The notes beneath the pieces were generated by a model that had not been told where the DNA came from, searched no databases, and worked only from the letters and a program-made list of their open reading frames with translations. The position numbers and the translations under genes were made by a program. 14,348 nt of DNA, taken from positions 1 to 14,348 of the forward strand of contig CAKPYN010000029.1 in the NCBI GenBank assembly GCA_934202965.1, given 5' to 3'. Within the stretch, counting starts at the first letter, position 1, and each line of letters opens with the position of its first letter. The DNA is from an uncultured Megasphaera sp. GTDB lineage: Bacteria; Bacillota; Negativicutes; Veillonellales; Megasphaeraceae. Shown piece by piece: positions 5,635-12,048 of the stretch.

Positions 5635-6648
5635 ATGCAGAAACGAAAATGGTATATCATATGTATCTGTATATGTTGGTGTATGCTGGGGATGATACAA
5701 AGTTTTGCTGATGTCGCAGAAAGAAATAAAGGAAATGCTTTAAAACCAGGTGACACGATTGCTATTGTATCACCGGCAAGTCCGGCTGATGCAGCAACTG
5801 AACAATCGGCAAAAAACATATTGCAGTCCTGGGGATATCGTGTTGTACAGATACCGACACAGCCGTATGGGTATTTTGCCGGTACCGATGAAGAACGAGC
5901 AGCTGCGTTAAATCAATGTTTTAAGGATGACACGGTACAGGCTGTTTTGTGTGCCAATGGCGGATATGGATCGGCTCGTGTTTTGGAAAAACTAGATTAC
6001 CCGATGATACAAAAACATCCTAAGCTGTTCATAGGTTTTAGTGATATTACAGCACTCCATACGGCATTGGGAGAAAAAAGTAATTTAGTTACGATTCATG
6101 GTCCGATGGCATGTACGCTGAATACAGAAGATTCTTCGGCATATACGTTAAAATATTTCAAAAAAGGGCTGTCATCTACGAAACCCATCGGTCCCATTCC
6201 TATGCCGAAGGGAAAATTATTGCATACGATTGTACCGGGAAAAGCAGAGGGCAGATTAACTGGCGGAAATTTATCTATCATAGCTGCAGCAGTAGGCACT
6301 CCGTATGAACTGCAAGGAACCGACGCTATTTTGGTATTGGAAGATGTGGGAGAAGATGCCTATCGTGTGGATCGCATGATGCAGCAACTTTGGCAAAGTG
6401 GACTATTGCAATGCGTTCGAGGCATTGTCTATGGTGAATTTATCCAATGTGGTCATGATCCCGGCGATTTTACGACTGAAGAAGTACTGGGATATTATGC
6501 CAAACTTGCAGGCAAGCCAACGATTGCAGGATTGCCTGTGGGACATGGTACAGATAATCTGTTTTTACCATTAGGCGTACATGCGACGATAGAGGCTGAT
6601 GCAGACGATCATGCAGTAGTATGCATCCATGAAGCAGCAGTAAAGTAA
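5635..6648 (+). CDS. Exported S66-family LD-carboxypeptidase (LdcA/MccF fold)
   Basis: The S66 family comprises serine peptidases that remove the terminal D-Ala from murein tetrapeptides (LdcA) or act on microcin-like amides (MccF). Seen in the 337-residue product: a signal peptide (MQKRKW, a hydrophobic stretch 7-21, SFA at 23-25 as likely cleavage site), then LKPGDTIAIVSPASP, the NGGYGS segment, nucleophile Ser136 in GFSDITAL, Glu236 in LVLEDVGEDAYRVDR and His304 in VGHGTDNLFLPLG, so the Ser-Glu-His triad is complete. The ATG at 5635 lacks a strong ribosome site; an upstream ATG at 5560 lies on the rplT terminator and is rejected. The hydrophobic core of the signal is unusually Cys-rich (four Cys within 10-16). 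No promoter is obvious, so it may depend on readthrough of the rplT terminator. Muropeptide recycling in the envelope is the likeliest role. Confidence 0.87.
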   Translation: MQKRKWYIICICICWCMLGMIQSFADVAERNKGNALKPGDTIAIVSPASPADAATEQSAKNILQSWGYRVVQIPTQPYGYFAGTDEERAAALNQCFKDDTVQAVLCANGGYGSARVLEKLDYPMIQKHPKLFIGFSDITALHTALGEKSNLVTIHGPMACTLNTEDSSAYTLKYFKKGLSSTKPIGPIPMPKGKLLHTIVPGKAEGRLTGGNLSIIAAAVGTPYELQGTDAILVLEDVGEDAYRVDRMMQQLWQSGLLQCVRGIVYGEFIQCGHDPGDFTTEEVLGYYAKLAGKPTIAGLPVGHGTDNLFLPLGVHATIEADADDHAVVCIHEAAVK

Positions 6649-6660
6649 ATATAAAATATT

Positions 6661-6689
6661 ACATATGTTTATTGACAATATACATATGT
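6661..6689. promoter_or_regulatory. Paired ACATATGT palindromes around a promoter (possible operator)
   Basis: The 8-bp palindrome ACATATGT occurs at 6661-6668 and 6682-6689, centre to centre 21 bp, or two helical turns. The first copy abuts the -35 and the second lies in the spacer. A third copy lies at 6779-6786 over the start of the small ORF. This geometry fits cooperative binding of a dimeric repressor, but no known regulator is matched. Confidence 0.4.
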
Positions 6690-6700
6690 GTATTTATAAT
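6672..6700 (+). promoter_or_regulatory. Perfect consensus sigma-A promoter
   Basis: TTGACA (6672-6677), 17 bases, TATAAT (6695-6700). Both hexamers match the consensus fully. The start would be near 6707. Confidence 0.85.
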
Positions 6701-6708
6701 AAAAACAG

Positions 6709-6753
6709 ATACAGACAACGACGTCTTATAGAGATGCGCTGTCTGTATTTTTT
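6709..6753 (+). terminator. Promoter-proximal terminator or attenuator; may define a ~47-nt RNA
   Basis: ATACAGACA (6709-6717) pairs with 6740-6748, with a second inner stem CGTCT/AGATG (one G-U), and is followed by six T residues (6748-6753). Because transcription should begin near 6707, the hairpin occupies the first 47 bases of the transcript. It therefore either ends a very small RNA or attenuates the downstream ORF. Confidence 0.7.
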
Positions 6754-6782
6754 GTATTGCAGAGACGAAGGGGGCATGACAT

Positions 6783-6929
6783 ATGTATGTATGGAATATG
6801 AAAGAAATTATGGAAGCTAATTATAAAGAATATATGATGCGCAAAAAAATTGCAAAAGGAAATACATTCGCTATAGCAAATAAAAAAAATGAATATACTA
6901 ATTCAGTATGGAAACAAGGTGTCAAATAG
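6783..6929 (+). CDS. Hypothetical small protein, 48 residues
   Basis: Not recognised. ATG at 6783 with AAGGGGG at 6768-6774 (8 bases upstream), TAG at 6927-6929. The product is basic and Lys/Asn-rich (starts MYVWNMKEIMEANYKEY, ends SVWKQGVK), probably soluble and largely helical in its first half; no signal peptide or membrane segment. Codons are markedly more A-rich than in the neighbours, which could mean foreign origin or chance. It lies downstream of a consensus promoter and an attenuator-like hairpin, and that context plus the ribosome site is the main support for it being real. A different ATG at 6798 in the same frame is a possible internal start. Confidence 0.45.
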   Translation: MYVWNMKEIMEANYKEYMMRKKIAKGNTFAIANKKNEYTNSVWKQGVK

Positions 6930-6968
6930 AAAAAATTAAATTTATCTTGTATTTTAAAATTTAAATAA

Positions 6969-6983
6969 TGATAGCCATTATCC
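6969..6983. promoter_or_regulatory. Fur-family-like box upstream of the heavy-metal protein gene
   Basis: TGATAGC-C-ATTATCC resembles the 7-1-7 Fur consensus TGATAAT-N-ATTATCA at 11 of 14 positions. A perfect flanking inverted repeat ATAATG/CATTAT overlaps it. It abuts the likely -35 region, a position suited to repression. Confidence 0.45.
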
Positions 6984-7012
6984 TTTTAATAGCTTCCGTT
7001 TTGGTGTATAAT
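6984..7012 (+). promoter_or_regulatory. Promoter of the heavy-metal-binding protein gene
   Basis: A perfect TATAAT at 7007-7012 has a poor -35 (TTTTAA, 6984-6989) at 17 bases. The weak -35 suggests that control comes from a regulator or that basal activity is low. Confidence 0.55.
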
Positions 7013-7043
7013 TATATATATTACCAAAAAAGAGGGAAATATG

Positions 7044-7304
7044 ATGAGGATTTTTAGCCAGTTGTTTCATCGTGATCAAAGAAAGAAAAAGGATATTTAT
7101 ATTACCGGTATGGTATGTCAGAATTGTTCGGATCATGTAAAAGAAGCATTGAAATCTGTACCAGGCGTTGCCAAAGTTACGGTAGACTTATCCAAAGGGA
7201 TGGCTATGGTAGTATTAGATGGAGAGGTTGGTAATGACATACTGTTTAAAGCAATAGTACAGGCAGGCTATACAGTAACAGAAGTATTAGAACAACCTAA
7301 ATAG
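7044..7304 (+). CDS. Small heavy-metal-associated (HMA) domain protein, CopZ-like
   Basis: An 86-residue ferredoxin-like HMA domain with the metal-binding motif GMVCQNC (Cys25 and Cys28) and the usual beta-alpha-beta pattern (DHVKEALKSVPGVAKVTVDL, then VVLDGEVGNDILFKAIVQAGYTV). Known: such proteins carry Cu(I), sometimes other soft metals, to P-type ATPases or sensors. Odd: a 16-residue basic extension (MRIFSQLFHRDQRKKK) precedes the domain, and no metal ATPase or CsoR/CopY gene is adjacent, so its partner is encoded elsewhere. Two consecutive ATGs (7041, 7044) exist; the second has better spacing from AGAGGG at 7031-7036. A Fur-like box upstream is unusual for a copper chaperone. Closed by its own terminator. 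Confidence 0.85.
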   Translation: MRIFSQLFHRDQRKKKDIYITGMVCQNCSDHVKEALKSVPGVAKVTVDLSKGMAMVVLDGEVGNDILFKAIVQAGYTVTEVLEQPK

Positions 7305-7315
7305 TATACGTATAT

Positions 7316-7351
7316 AAAAACGGCGTACGCAGAAAAAAGTACGTCGTTTTT
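7316..7351 (+). terminator. Terminator after the HMA protein gene
   Basis: AAAAACGGCGTAC (7316-7328) pairs with 7339-7351 (13 bp, one G-U), ending in five T residues. The A-rich 5' arm means it could also act on the opposite strand. Confidence 0.85.
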
Positions 7352-7381
7352 ATATTGCTATGTTGAAGGAGGACAGGTATA

Positions 7382-7474
7382 ATGATATATATTACGTATC
7401 CATTGTGTTTTATGTACTACAATCATATGGGGATGATACCATGGCAGTACCAGACATACTTAGCAGACAGTTGA
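7382..7474 (+). CDS. Possible 30-residue leader ORF overlapping the flavoprotein start
   Basis: The best ribosome site in the area (GAAGGAGG, 7365-7372) is 9 bases before this ATG, not before the flavoprotein ORF. The ORF encodes MIYITYPLCFMYYNHMG and on to TGA at 7472-7474, in a different frame, and overlaps the first 34 bases of the flavoprotein gene. It is rich in Tyr and Met, unlike a cytosolic domain. It may be a translational-coupling leader peptide or a chance ORF. Confidence 0.35.
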   Translation: MIYITYPLCFMYYNHMGMIPWQYQTYLADS

Positions 7475-8448
7475 AAATAGGTGAACATCTATTAAAAAAT
7501 CGTATCGTAGTTCCGCCCATGGCAGATATTGCGTTATCGATCCCGTCAGGTTATATCAATGAAGCCTTATGTCAGCGATACACAGCGTATGCAGCTGGCG
7601 GGGCGGGGCTTATTACTGTAGAAGGAAGCAATGTAACACATATGCCCGATGTACGGGATGCGATTGCGTTGTGGGATGATGCGTATATTCCTGGGCTGAA
7701 AAAATTAGCGAGTCGTGTTAAAAAAAATGGTGCCGTAGGAATGATTCAAATCATGAATATTGGATTAAAAATGATGAAATATAATTCAATTGAAGCCATA
7801 GTAAAATCCGAATTATTGGCGTATCAACAAGATTTTGTACAAGGTGCAGTTCGTTGCTGTAAAGCAGGCTTTGATGGGATAGAATTGCATGCTGCTCATG
7901 GGTATTTTCTCAACCAAATGATAGAAATGAATGAACGAAGCGATGAGTATGGCGGTTCGCTGGAAAATCGATTACGGTATATTGTGGAAATTATAGAAGC
8001 TATTAAAATAGCCTGCGGCAAGTCTTTTTTGGTTTCTGTTCGATTGGGATGTCCTACGATTGCTATGTTAGTACAGGCAGCCGGCATAGTAGAAAAACAT
8101 GGAGCAGATATGATAAGTGTTTCCACTGGTGCGCATAATTATTGCGGAGTACCGGATGATTTTCCGATGGATAGCAAATTATATGCAGCATGGCAAGTAA
8201 AGCAGCACGTTCAAATACCTGTTATTGGAGTGGGAAATATTCGATATGGGCAAGATGCGGCGCAAGCCTTGACATGTGGGTACGCTGATTTAATTGCCGT
8301 TGGAAGAAGCCATTGGGCAGATCCAGCGTGGGCCAAGCACGTTTTAAATGGCGAGGAACCGAATCCATGCTATCGATGCAAGCCGTGTCGGTGGTTTAAA
8401 AATGGACAGGACTGTCCGGCACGTAAAATTCTTGATAGCCGTACATAA
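7441..8448 (+). CDS. Old Yellow Enzyme-family FMN oxidoreductase with C-terminal Cys cluster
   Basis: A TIM-barrel flavoprotein of the enoate/2,4-dienoyl-CoA reductase branch, 335 residues. Seen: LKIGEHLLKNRIVVPPMA at the first strand, the substrate-binding His pair in ELHAAHGYFLNQ (His150, His153), NERSDEYGGSLENR (164-177), the phosphate-binding region PVIGVGNI and AVGRSHWADP, and Cys310, 313, 316 and 325 (CxxCxxC-x8-C), which would hold an Fe-S cluster as in 2,4-dienoyl-CoA reductase. Odd: the usual QLxHxGR active-site segment reads MIQIMNIGLK, losing the His and Arg. The C-terminal FAD/NADPH half of the ~670-residue members is missing, so a separate electron donor is needed. ATG at 7441 is the likely start (GGGG 8 bases upstream); the frame extends back to 7360 without a usable ribosome site. 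No promoter of its own is clear. Substrate unknown. Confidence 0.85.
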   Translation: MAVPDILSRQLKIGEHLLKNRIVVPPMADIALSIPSGYINEALCQRYTAYAAGGAGLITVEGSNVTHMPDVRDAIALWDDAYIPGLKKLASRVKKNGAVGMIQIMNIGLKMMKYNSIEAIVKSELLAYQQDFVQGAVRCCKAGFDGIELHAAHGYFLNQMIEMNERSDEYGGSLENRLRYIVEIIEAIKIACGKSFLVSVRLGCPTIAMLVQAAGIVEKHGADMISVSTGAHNYCGVPDDFPMDSKLYAAWQVKQHVQIPVIGVGNIRYGQDAAQALTCGYADLIAVGRSHWADPAWAKHVLNGEEPNPCYRCKPCRWFKNGQDCPARKILDSRT

Positions 8449-8479
8449 AGAAGGGGCATCTTGAATTAGATGGACGCTA

Positions 8480-8507
8480 TTGTTTATATCAATATACTAT
8501 ATATAAA
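8480..8507 (+). promoter_or_regulatory. Candidate promoter of the AEC transporter gene
   Basis: TTGTTT (8480-8485), 16 bases, TATAAA (8502-8507). The region is AT-rich, so the assignment is moderate. It would leave a leader of about 125 bases containing the 8569-8614 hairpin. Confidence 0.45.
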
Positions 8508-8568
8508 TATAGCATGGAACTTGGCGAAACGATGCTCTTTTTATATACTGTAGAACACGATGGCATAT

Positions 8569-8620
8569 ACCGCTCTGACCGTATCCGTTGGCCAGGATAA
8601 AGGGACAGGGCGGTTTTATT
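8569..8620 (+). promoter_or_regulatory. Structured leader hairpin before the AEC transporter gene
   Basis: ACCGCTCTG (8569-8577) pairs with 8606-8614 (9 bp, one G-U), with an inner helix TATCC/GGATA (8582-8586 with 8595-8599), followed by TTTTATTAT. It can act as a terminator or attenuator ahead of the ribosome site at 8623. No known riboswitch family is recognised. Confidence 0.5.
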
Positions 8621-8638
8621 ATAAAGGGGGCATAGAGT

Positions 8639-9550
8639 GTGATAGAAACCGTTATGAAAGCTGCCATTTTGATTTCGTTTATTTTTTGTGGATACGTATT
8701 GAAACAGATAGGCCTTTTTGGCAGGGATGCGTTTACGACCATATCAACGATTGTATTTAATATTACGCTGCCGGCGGCAATTATTATTAATTTAAATGGC
8801 ATTCATTTTGAATATAATTATCTGTTTATTAGTGTACTGGCGATTGCCTTTAACTTAATTTTAGTAGGAGCCGGTTATTTTGCAGGAAAAACAAAAGAAG
8901 AAAAGGTATTTTACATGCTTAATATGAATGGATATAACATTGGAAATTTTGCGCTTCCTTTTGTTTCTTATTTTTTTGATAGTGCAGCTGTTTTGATTGT
9001 GTGTATTTTTGATGCAGGCAATTCGCTGATGTGTTTGGGCGGAGCCTATGGACTTGCCAGTTGCGTTCAGGGACAAAAAAGAGAAAATATGGGCAAATTG
9101 ATTGGTAAAACTATTTTTTCTTCCGTCCCAGTGTTAACGTATATATGCATGATTACGCTTTCGTTGTTGTCTATACAGCTGCCGACGCCGATGGTAGATT
9201 GGTTGAAAATTCCAGCATCAGCAAATACTTTTTTATCCATGTTAATGATTGGCGTAGCACTTGGTTTGTCGATGAATAAAAAGTATGTTCATATGATTTA
9301 TACTAATATAGGACTTCGGTTGGGTATATCTATTGCATTGGTGCTAGGGATTTACTTTATATTAGATTATACGATGGCAATCAAAAAAGTACTCATGATA
9401 CTATCCTTTGCGCCCATAGCAGGCATGGCTTGTTACTATACAGCTAAATTGAAAGGAAATATAGAAGTAGCAGCATGTGTGAATTCATTTTACATTTTGT
9501 TGTCGGTTGTTGTGATGTCTGCCATGATTATTGTATTGAGCCAAGTATAG
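8639..9550 (+). CDS. AEC-family (auxin efflux carrier fold) permease
   Basis: A 303-residue inner-membrane protein with about nine or ten hydrophobic helices and a short soluble loop in the middle (GQKRENMGKLI). Family features: an N-terminal half with Asn-rich unwound helix NGYNIGNFALPFVSYFF, and a C-terminal half with SANTFLSMLMIGVALGL. Bacterial AEC proteins include malate/malonate permeases, but the substrate cannot be told from this sequence. GTG at 8639 is chosen because AAAGGGGG at 8623-8630 lies 8 bases upstream; ATG at 8654 would lose the start of the first helix. It ends at a terminator shared with the convergent LysR-type gene, which could regulate it. Confidence 0.85.
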   Translation: MIETVMKAAILISFIFCGYVLKQIGLFGRDAFTTISTIVFNITLPAAIIINLNGIHFEYNYLFISVLAIAFNLILVGAGYFAGKTKEEKVFYMLNMNGYNIGNFALPFVSYFFDSAAVLIVCIFDAGNSLMCLGGAYGLASCVQGQKRENMGKLIGKTIFSSVPVLTYICMITLSLLSIQLPTPMVDWLKIPASANTFLSMLMIGVALGLSMNKKYVHMIYTNIGLRLGISIALVLGIYFILDYTMAIKKVLMILSFAPIAGMACYYTAKLKGNIEVAACVNSFYILLSVVVMSAMIIVLSQV

Positions 9551-9551
9551 A

Positions 9552-9606
9552 AAAAATGGCTGTGACAAAATGAGAAATTTTAATCCATTTTGTTACAGCC
9601 ATTTTT
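9552..9606. terminator. Bidirectional terminator between convergent genes
   Basis: A 21-bp stem (9552-9572 with 9586-9606, one G-U) has A5 on the left and T5 on the right, so it ends transcription on both strands: the AEC gene on plus and the LysR-type gene on minus. Confidence 0.92.
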
Positions 9607-9626
9607 CTATGTAAGAATGGAAAACC

Positions 9627-10478
9627 TTATTGAAGCAAACAGGATTCAAGGGATTGCGGAATCGTATTGGGATTGCGTGTGATGTAATAACTGTCCACTT
9701 TAGGCGGCGCAAAGTCGAGAAGTGGAATGGCGCGAAGCGTTCCTTGCGCTAAATCATCTTCAATTAAACTATATGGCAGAAAGGTATAGCCAATCCCATC
9801 GGCAACATATTGGGGGAGTTTGGTGCTGTTGTCAATTTCCATGGGGAAGCGGTGATATCGGGGAAAGAGATCTTGGATATATAAGCCTTGCAAGGCAAAA
9901 TTACAAAATAAATAATCAATTTTTTCGAGGTCGTCTTTATAAATTCCGTTGGCATACGTTGTATTGGCAGATTGACAGACCAAAACCAGCGTATCTGTTC
10001 GATAAGGTCGGCAAATAAAGCCATCACGAAAAAACGCACTGAAGGAAAAAATAGCATCTAATGTGCCGTCCTGCAATTTATGCAACATATCCGTCGTATG
10101 ACTGATGGTTACAGAAAGAGAGACAGACGGTTTTGTTTTTAAATATGTTCGAATTCGTTTTTGCAGATGGCATTCATAAATCGTATTGGTTGTACCAATG
10201 TGGATTTTGGAAGTGTATTTTGGAGCCGTTTGAATATCTTGCAAGGCTGTTAATTCTAAATGAACTAATTGCTGGGCATAATCGAGAAATTTTTGCCCCG
10301 ACGGCGTCAAATCGACTTGCTTATGATTGCGAATGAATAAAGAAACACCCAATTCATTTTCTAAATCACGAATACGATTTGTAACGGTCGATTGGGCAAC
10401 GAAAAGATGTTGTGCTGTTTTGGTAAAGTTTTTTATTTGAGCTAAGGTAATAAACGTGCGAAGATTCGTCGTATCCAT
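9627..10478 (-). CDS. LysR-type transcriptional regulator
   Basis: A 283-residue cytoplasmic regulator. The N-terminal winged helix-turn-helix is clear: MDTTNLRTFITLAQIKNF, then TKTAQHLFVAQSTVTNRIR and LENELGVSLFIRN (residues about 1-50), followed by a linker helix and a periplasmic-binding-protein-like effector domain (starting near IHIGTTNTIYE). On the minus strand an AAAGGA ribosome site lies about 8 bases before the ATG. It is divergent from lysA with a 166-bp gap, the classical LTTR arrangement, and an inverted repeat at 10503-10519 lies just upstream of its start. In E. coli a LysR protein activates divergent lysA. This one may do the same, or control the convergent AEC permease; the effector is unknown. 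Confidence 0.9.
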   Translation of the reverse strand: MDTTNLRTFITLAQIKNFTKTAQHLFVAQSTVTNRIRDLENELGVSLFIRNHKQVDLTPSGQKFLDYAQQLVHLELTALQDIQTAPKYTSKIHIGTTNTIYECHLQKRIRTYLKTKPSVSLSVTISHTTDMLHKLQDGTLDAIFSFSAFFRDGFICRPYRTDTLVLVCQSANTTYANGIYKDDLEKIDYLFCNFALQGLYIQDLFPRYHRFPMEIDNSTKLPQYVADGIGYTFLPYSLIEDDLAQGTLRAIPLLDFAPPKVDSYYITRNPNTIPQSLESCLLQ

Positions 10479-10502
10479 GAAATAAATCCTTTCTGAAATG
10501 AT

Positions 10503-10519
10503 AATTTGAATTTCGAATT
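10503..10519. promoter_or_regulatory. Candidate LysR-type operator (T-N11-A-like inverted repeat)
   Basis: AATTTGAA-T-TTCGAATT is a 17-bp inverted repeat with 7 of 8 pairs, located between the divergent genes and about 25 bp from the regulator start. It has the partially palindromic TxxxA character of LTTR autoregulatory sites. Confidence 0.45.
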
Positions 10520-10540
10520 GATAGCATTAAAATAATCTAT

Positions 10541-10570
10541 TTCACAAATTGTACAGGCTTATTATATAAT
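10541..10570 (+). promoter_or_regulatory. Promoter of lysA
   Basis: TTCACA (10541-10546), 18 bases, TATAAT (10565-10570). The predicted start is near 10577, giving a leader of about 68 bases. Confidence 0.65.
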
Positions 10571-10591
10571 AGTTTTTGTAAAGAAACAATG

Positions 10592-10612
10592 AATTGAAAG
10601 ACTCTTTCAATT
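10592..10612 (+). repeat. Small hairpin in the lysA leader
   Basis: AATTGAAAG (10592-10600) pairs with 10604-10612 across a 3-base loop and is followed by a few T residues. The AT-rich stem is weak; a possible attenuator, or it may simply shape the leader. It contains the spurious upstream ATG at 10594. Confidence 0.4.
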
Positions 10613-10644
10613 TTAATGCTTTTAAGAAAATGGAGCTGAATAGA

Positions 10645-11898
10645 ATGAATAAAAAAACTGTCCCGTTTACGAAAGAACAAATCGAAAAGATTATTGCTGA
10701 ATATCCGACACCCTTTCATATTTATGATGAAAAGGCGATTGTTGATAATGTGCGGAAATTAATTAAAGCCTTTTCGTGGGCACCGGATTTTAAAGAATAT
10801 TTTGCTGTTAAAGCAACACCGAATCCGTATCTGATGAAACTGCTCAAAGCCGAAGGCGTTGGTGCTGACTGCAGTTCCATGGCTGAATTGGTATTGTGCG
10901 AAAAAGTAGGCATTACGGGTCATGACATTGTATTTTCTTCCAATGATACACCCTATCCGGAATACAAAAAGGCTATGGAATTAGGCGCGTTGGTTAATTT
11001 GGACGATATTTCCATGATTGAATATTTAGAACAATATGGTCCGTTGCCGGAATGGATTTGCGTTCGTTATAATCCGGGTCCATTGATGAAAGAAGGAAAT
11101 GCGATTATTGGTACACCGGAAGAAGCTAAATACGGCATGACGCGCGAACAGGTTTTTGAAGCCTTCCGGATTATGAAAGAAAAAGGCGTTAAACATTTTG
11201 GCCTGCATACCATGGTTGTATCCAATGAATTAGATGTCAATGGCTTGATTAATACGGCTAAAATGATGTTTGATTTGGCTGTTGATGTACAGAAAAATGT
11301 AGGCATCAATATCGAATTCCTTGATTTCGGCGGTGGTATTGGCCTTCCGTACAAACCGGAACAGTCATTTATTGACTATGATGTACTCAGCAAAGGTATT
11401 CAGGCTCATTATGAAGAAATTATGGTACCAGCTGGTCTTGGCAATATTCGTATGTCCTTTGAATGCGGTCGTGCAATTACCGGCCCATATGGGTATTTAG
11501 TTACGACAGCTATTCATCACAAACATATTTGGAAAGAATATATTGGCGTGGATGCCTGCATGGCTAACCTTATGCGCCCAGGTATGTATGGTTCTTATCA
11601 TCATATTACAGTGTTGGGTAAAGAAAATGCGCCGAAAGATCATATTTATGATGTATCTGGTTCGCTTTGTGAAAACTGTGATAAATTTGCGATTGATCGG
11701 GCATTGCCAGAAATTAAAGACGGTGATATTTTGGTTATTCATGATACCGGTGCACATGGTCATTCTATGGGCTTTAATTATAATGGCAAACTTCGCTCGG
11801 CTGAATTATTATTACATGAAGATGGTAGTGTTACACAGATTCGTCGTGCCGAAACGCTGGATGATCTTTTTGCAACCTTAGATTTTTCTAACTTATAA
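10645..11898 (+). CDS. lysA: Diaminopimelate decarboxylase, atypical subclass
   Basis: A fold-type III PLP enzyme, 417 residues, that decarboxylates meso-diaminopimelate to L-lysine, the last step of lysine synthesis. Seen: Lys56 in YFAVKATPNP as PLP lysine, His188 in FGLHTMVVSNELD, the glycine loop LDFGGGIGLPY (229-231), Glu273-Arg276 (ECGR instead of EPGR), Cys342-Asp346 (CENCD instead of CESGD) and GFNYNGKLRSAELL. The usual HxHIGSQ loop is replaced by HTMVVSNE, so this is a divergent clade; another basic amino-acid or related decarboxylase activity is an alternative. ATG at 10645 has GGAG 9 bases upstream; the upstream ATG at 10594 lies in the leader hairpin. Divergent from the LysR-type regulator, which may activate it. 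Single-gene unit with its own terminator. Confidence 0.82.
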   Translation: MNKKTVPFTKEQIEKIIAEYPTPFHIYDEKAIVDNVRKLIKAFSWAPDFKEYFAVKATPNPYLMKLLKAEGVGADCSSMAELVLCEKVGITGHDIVFSSNDTPYPEYKKAMELGALVNLDDISMIEYLEQYGPLPEWICVRYNPGPLMKEGNAIIGTPEEAKYGMTREQVFEAFRIMKEKGVKHFGLHTMVVSNELDVNGLINTAKMMFDLAVDVQKNVGINIEFLDFGGGIGLPYKPEQSFIDYDVLSKGIQAHYEEIMVPAGLGNIRMSFECGRAITGPYGYLVTTAIHHKHIWKEYIGVDACMANLMRPGMYGSYHHITVLGKENAPKDHIYDVSGSLCENCDKFAIDRALPEIKDGDILVIHDTGAHGHSMGFNYNGKLRSAELLLHEDGSVTQIRRAETLDDLFATLDFSNL

Positions 11899-11919
11899 TC
11901 ATATACAAGTAACATGTAT

Positions 11920-11975
11920 AAAAGCTCCGACTGTGCATCAGTTTTACATAACCAGATGGCAGAAGGGGCTTTTTA
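11920..11975 (+). terminator. Terminator after lysA
   Basis: AAAGCTCC pairs with GGGGCTTT (one G-U), closing a loop of about 35 bases that contains a smaller hairpin ACTG/CAGT. A T-run (11970-11974) follows. The large loop makes it less typical. Confidence 0.65.
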
Positions 11976-12048
11976 TTTATGCATCTATCAGGTACAATAA
12001 AGGAGAATAGATAATCAGAAAAATAAATTGCATGAGAAGGTGTAAACG

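Noticed and set aside
11543..11881. Plus-strand 112-codon ORF inside lysA
   Set aside because: Out-of-frame shadow of a strongly conserved gene, without a ribosome site.
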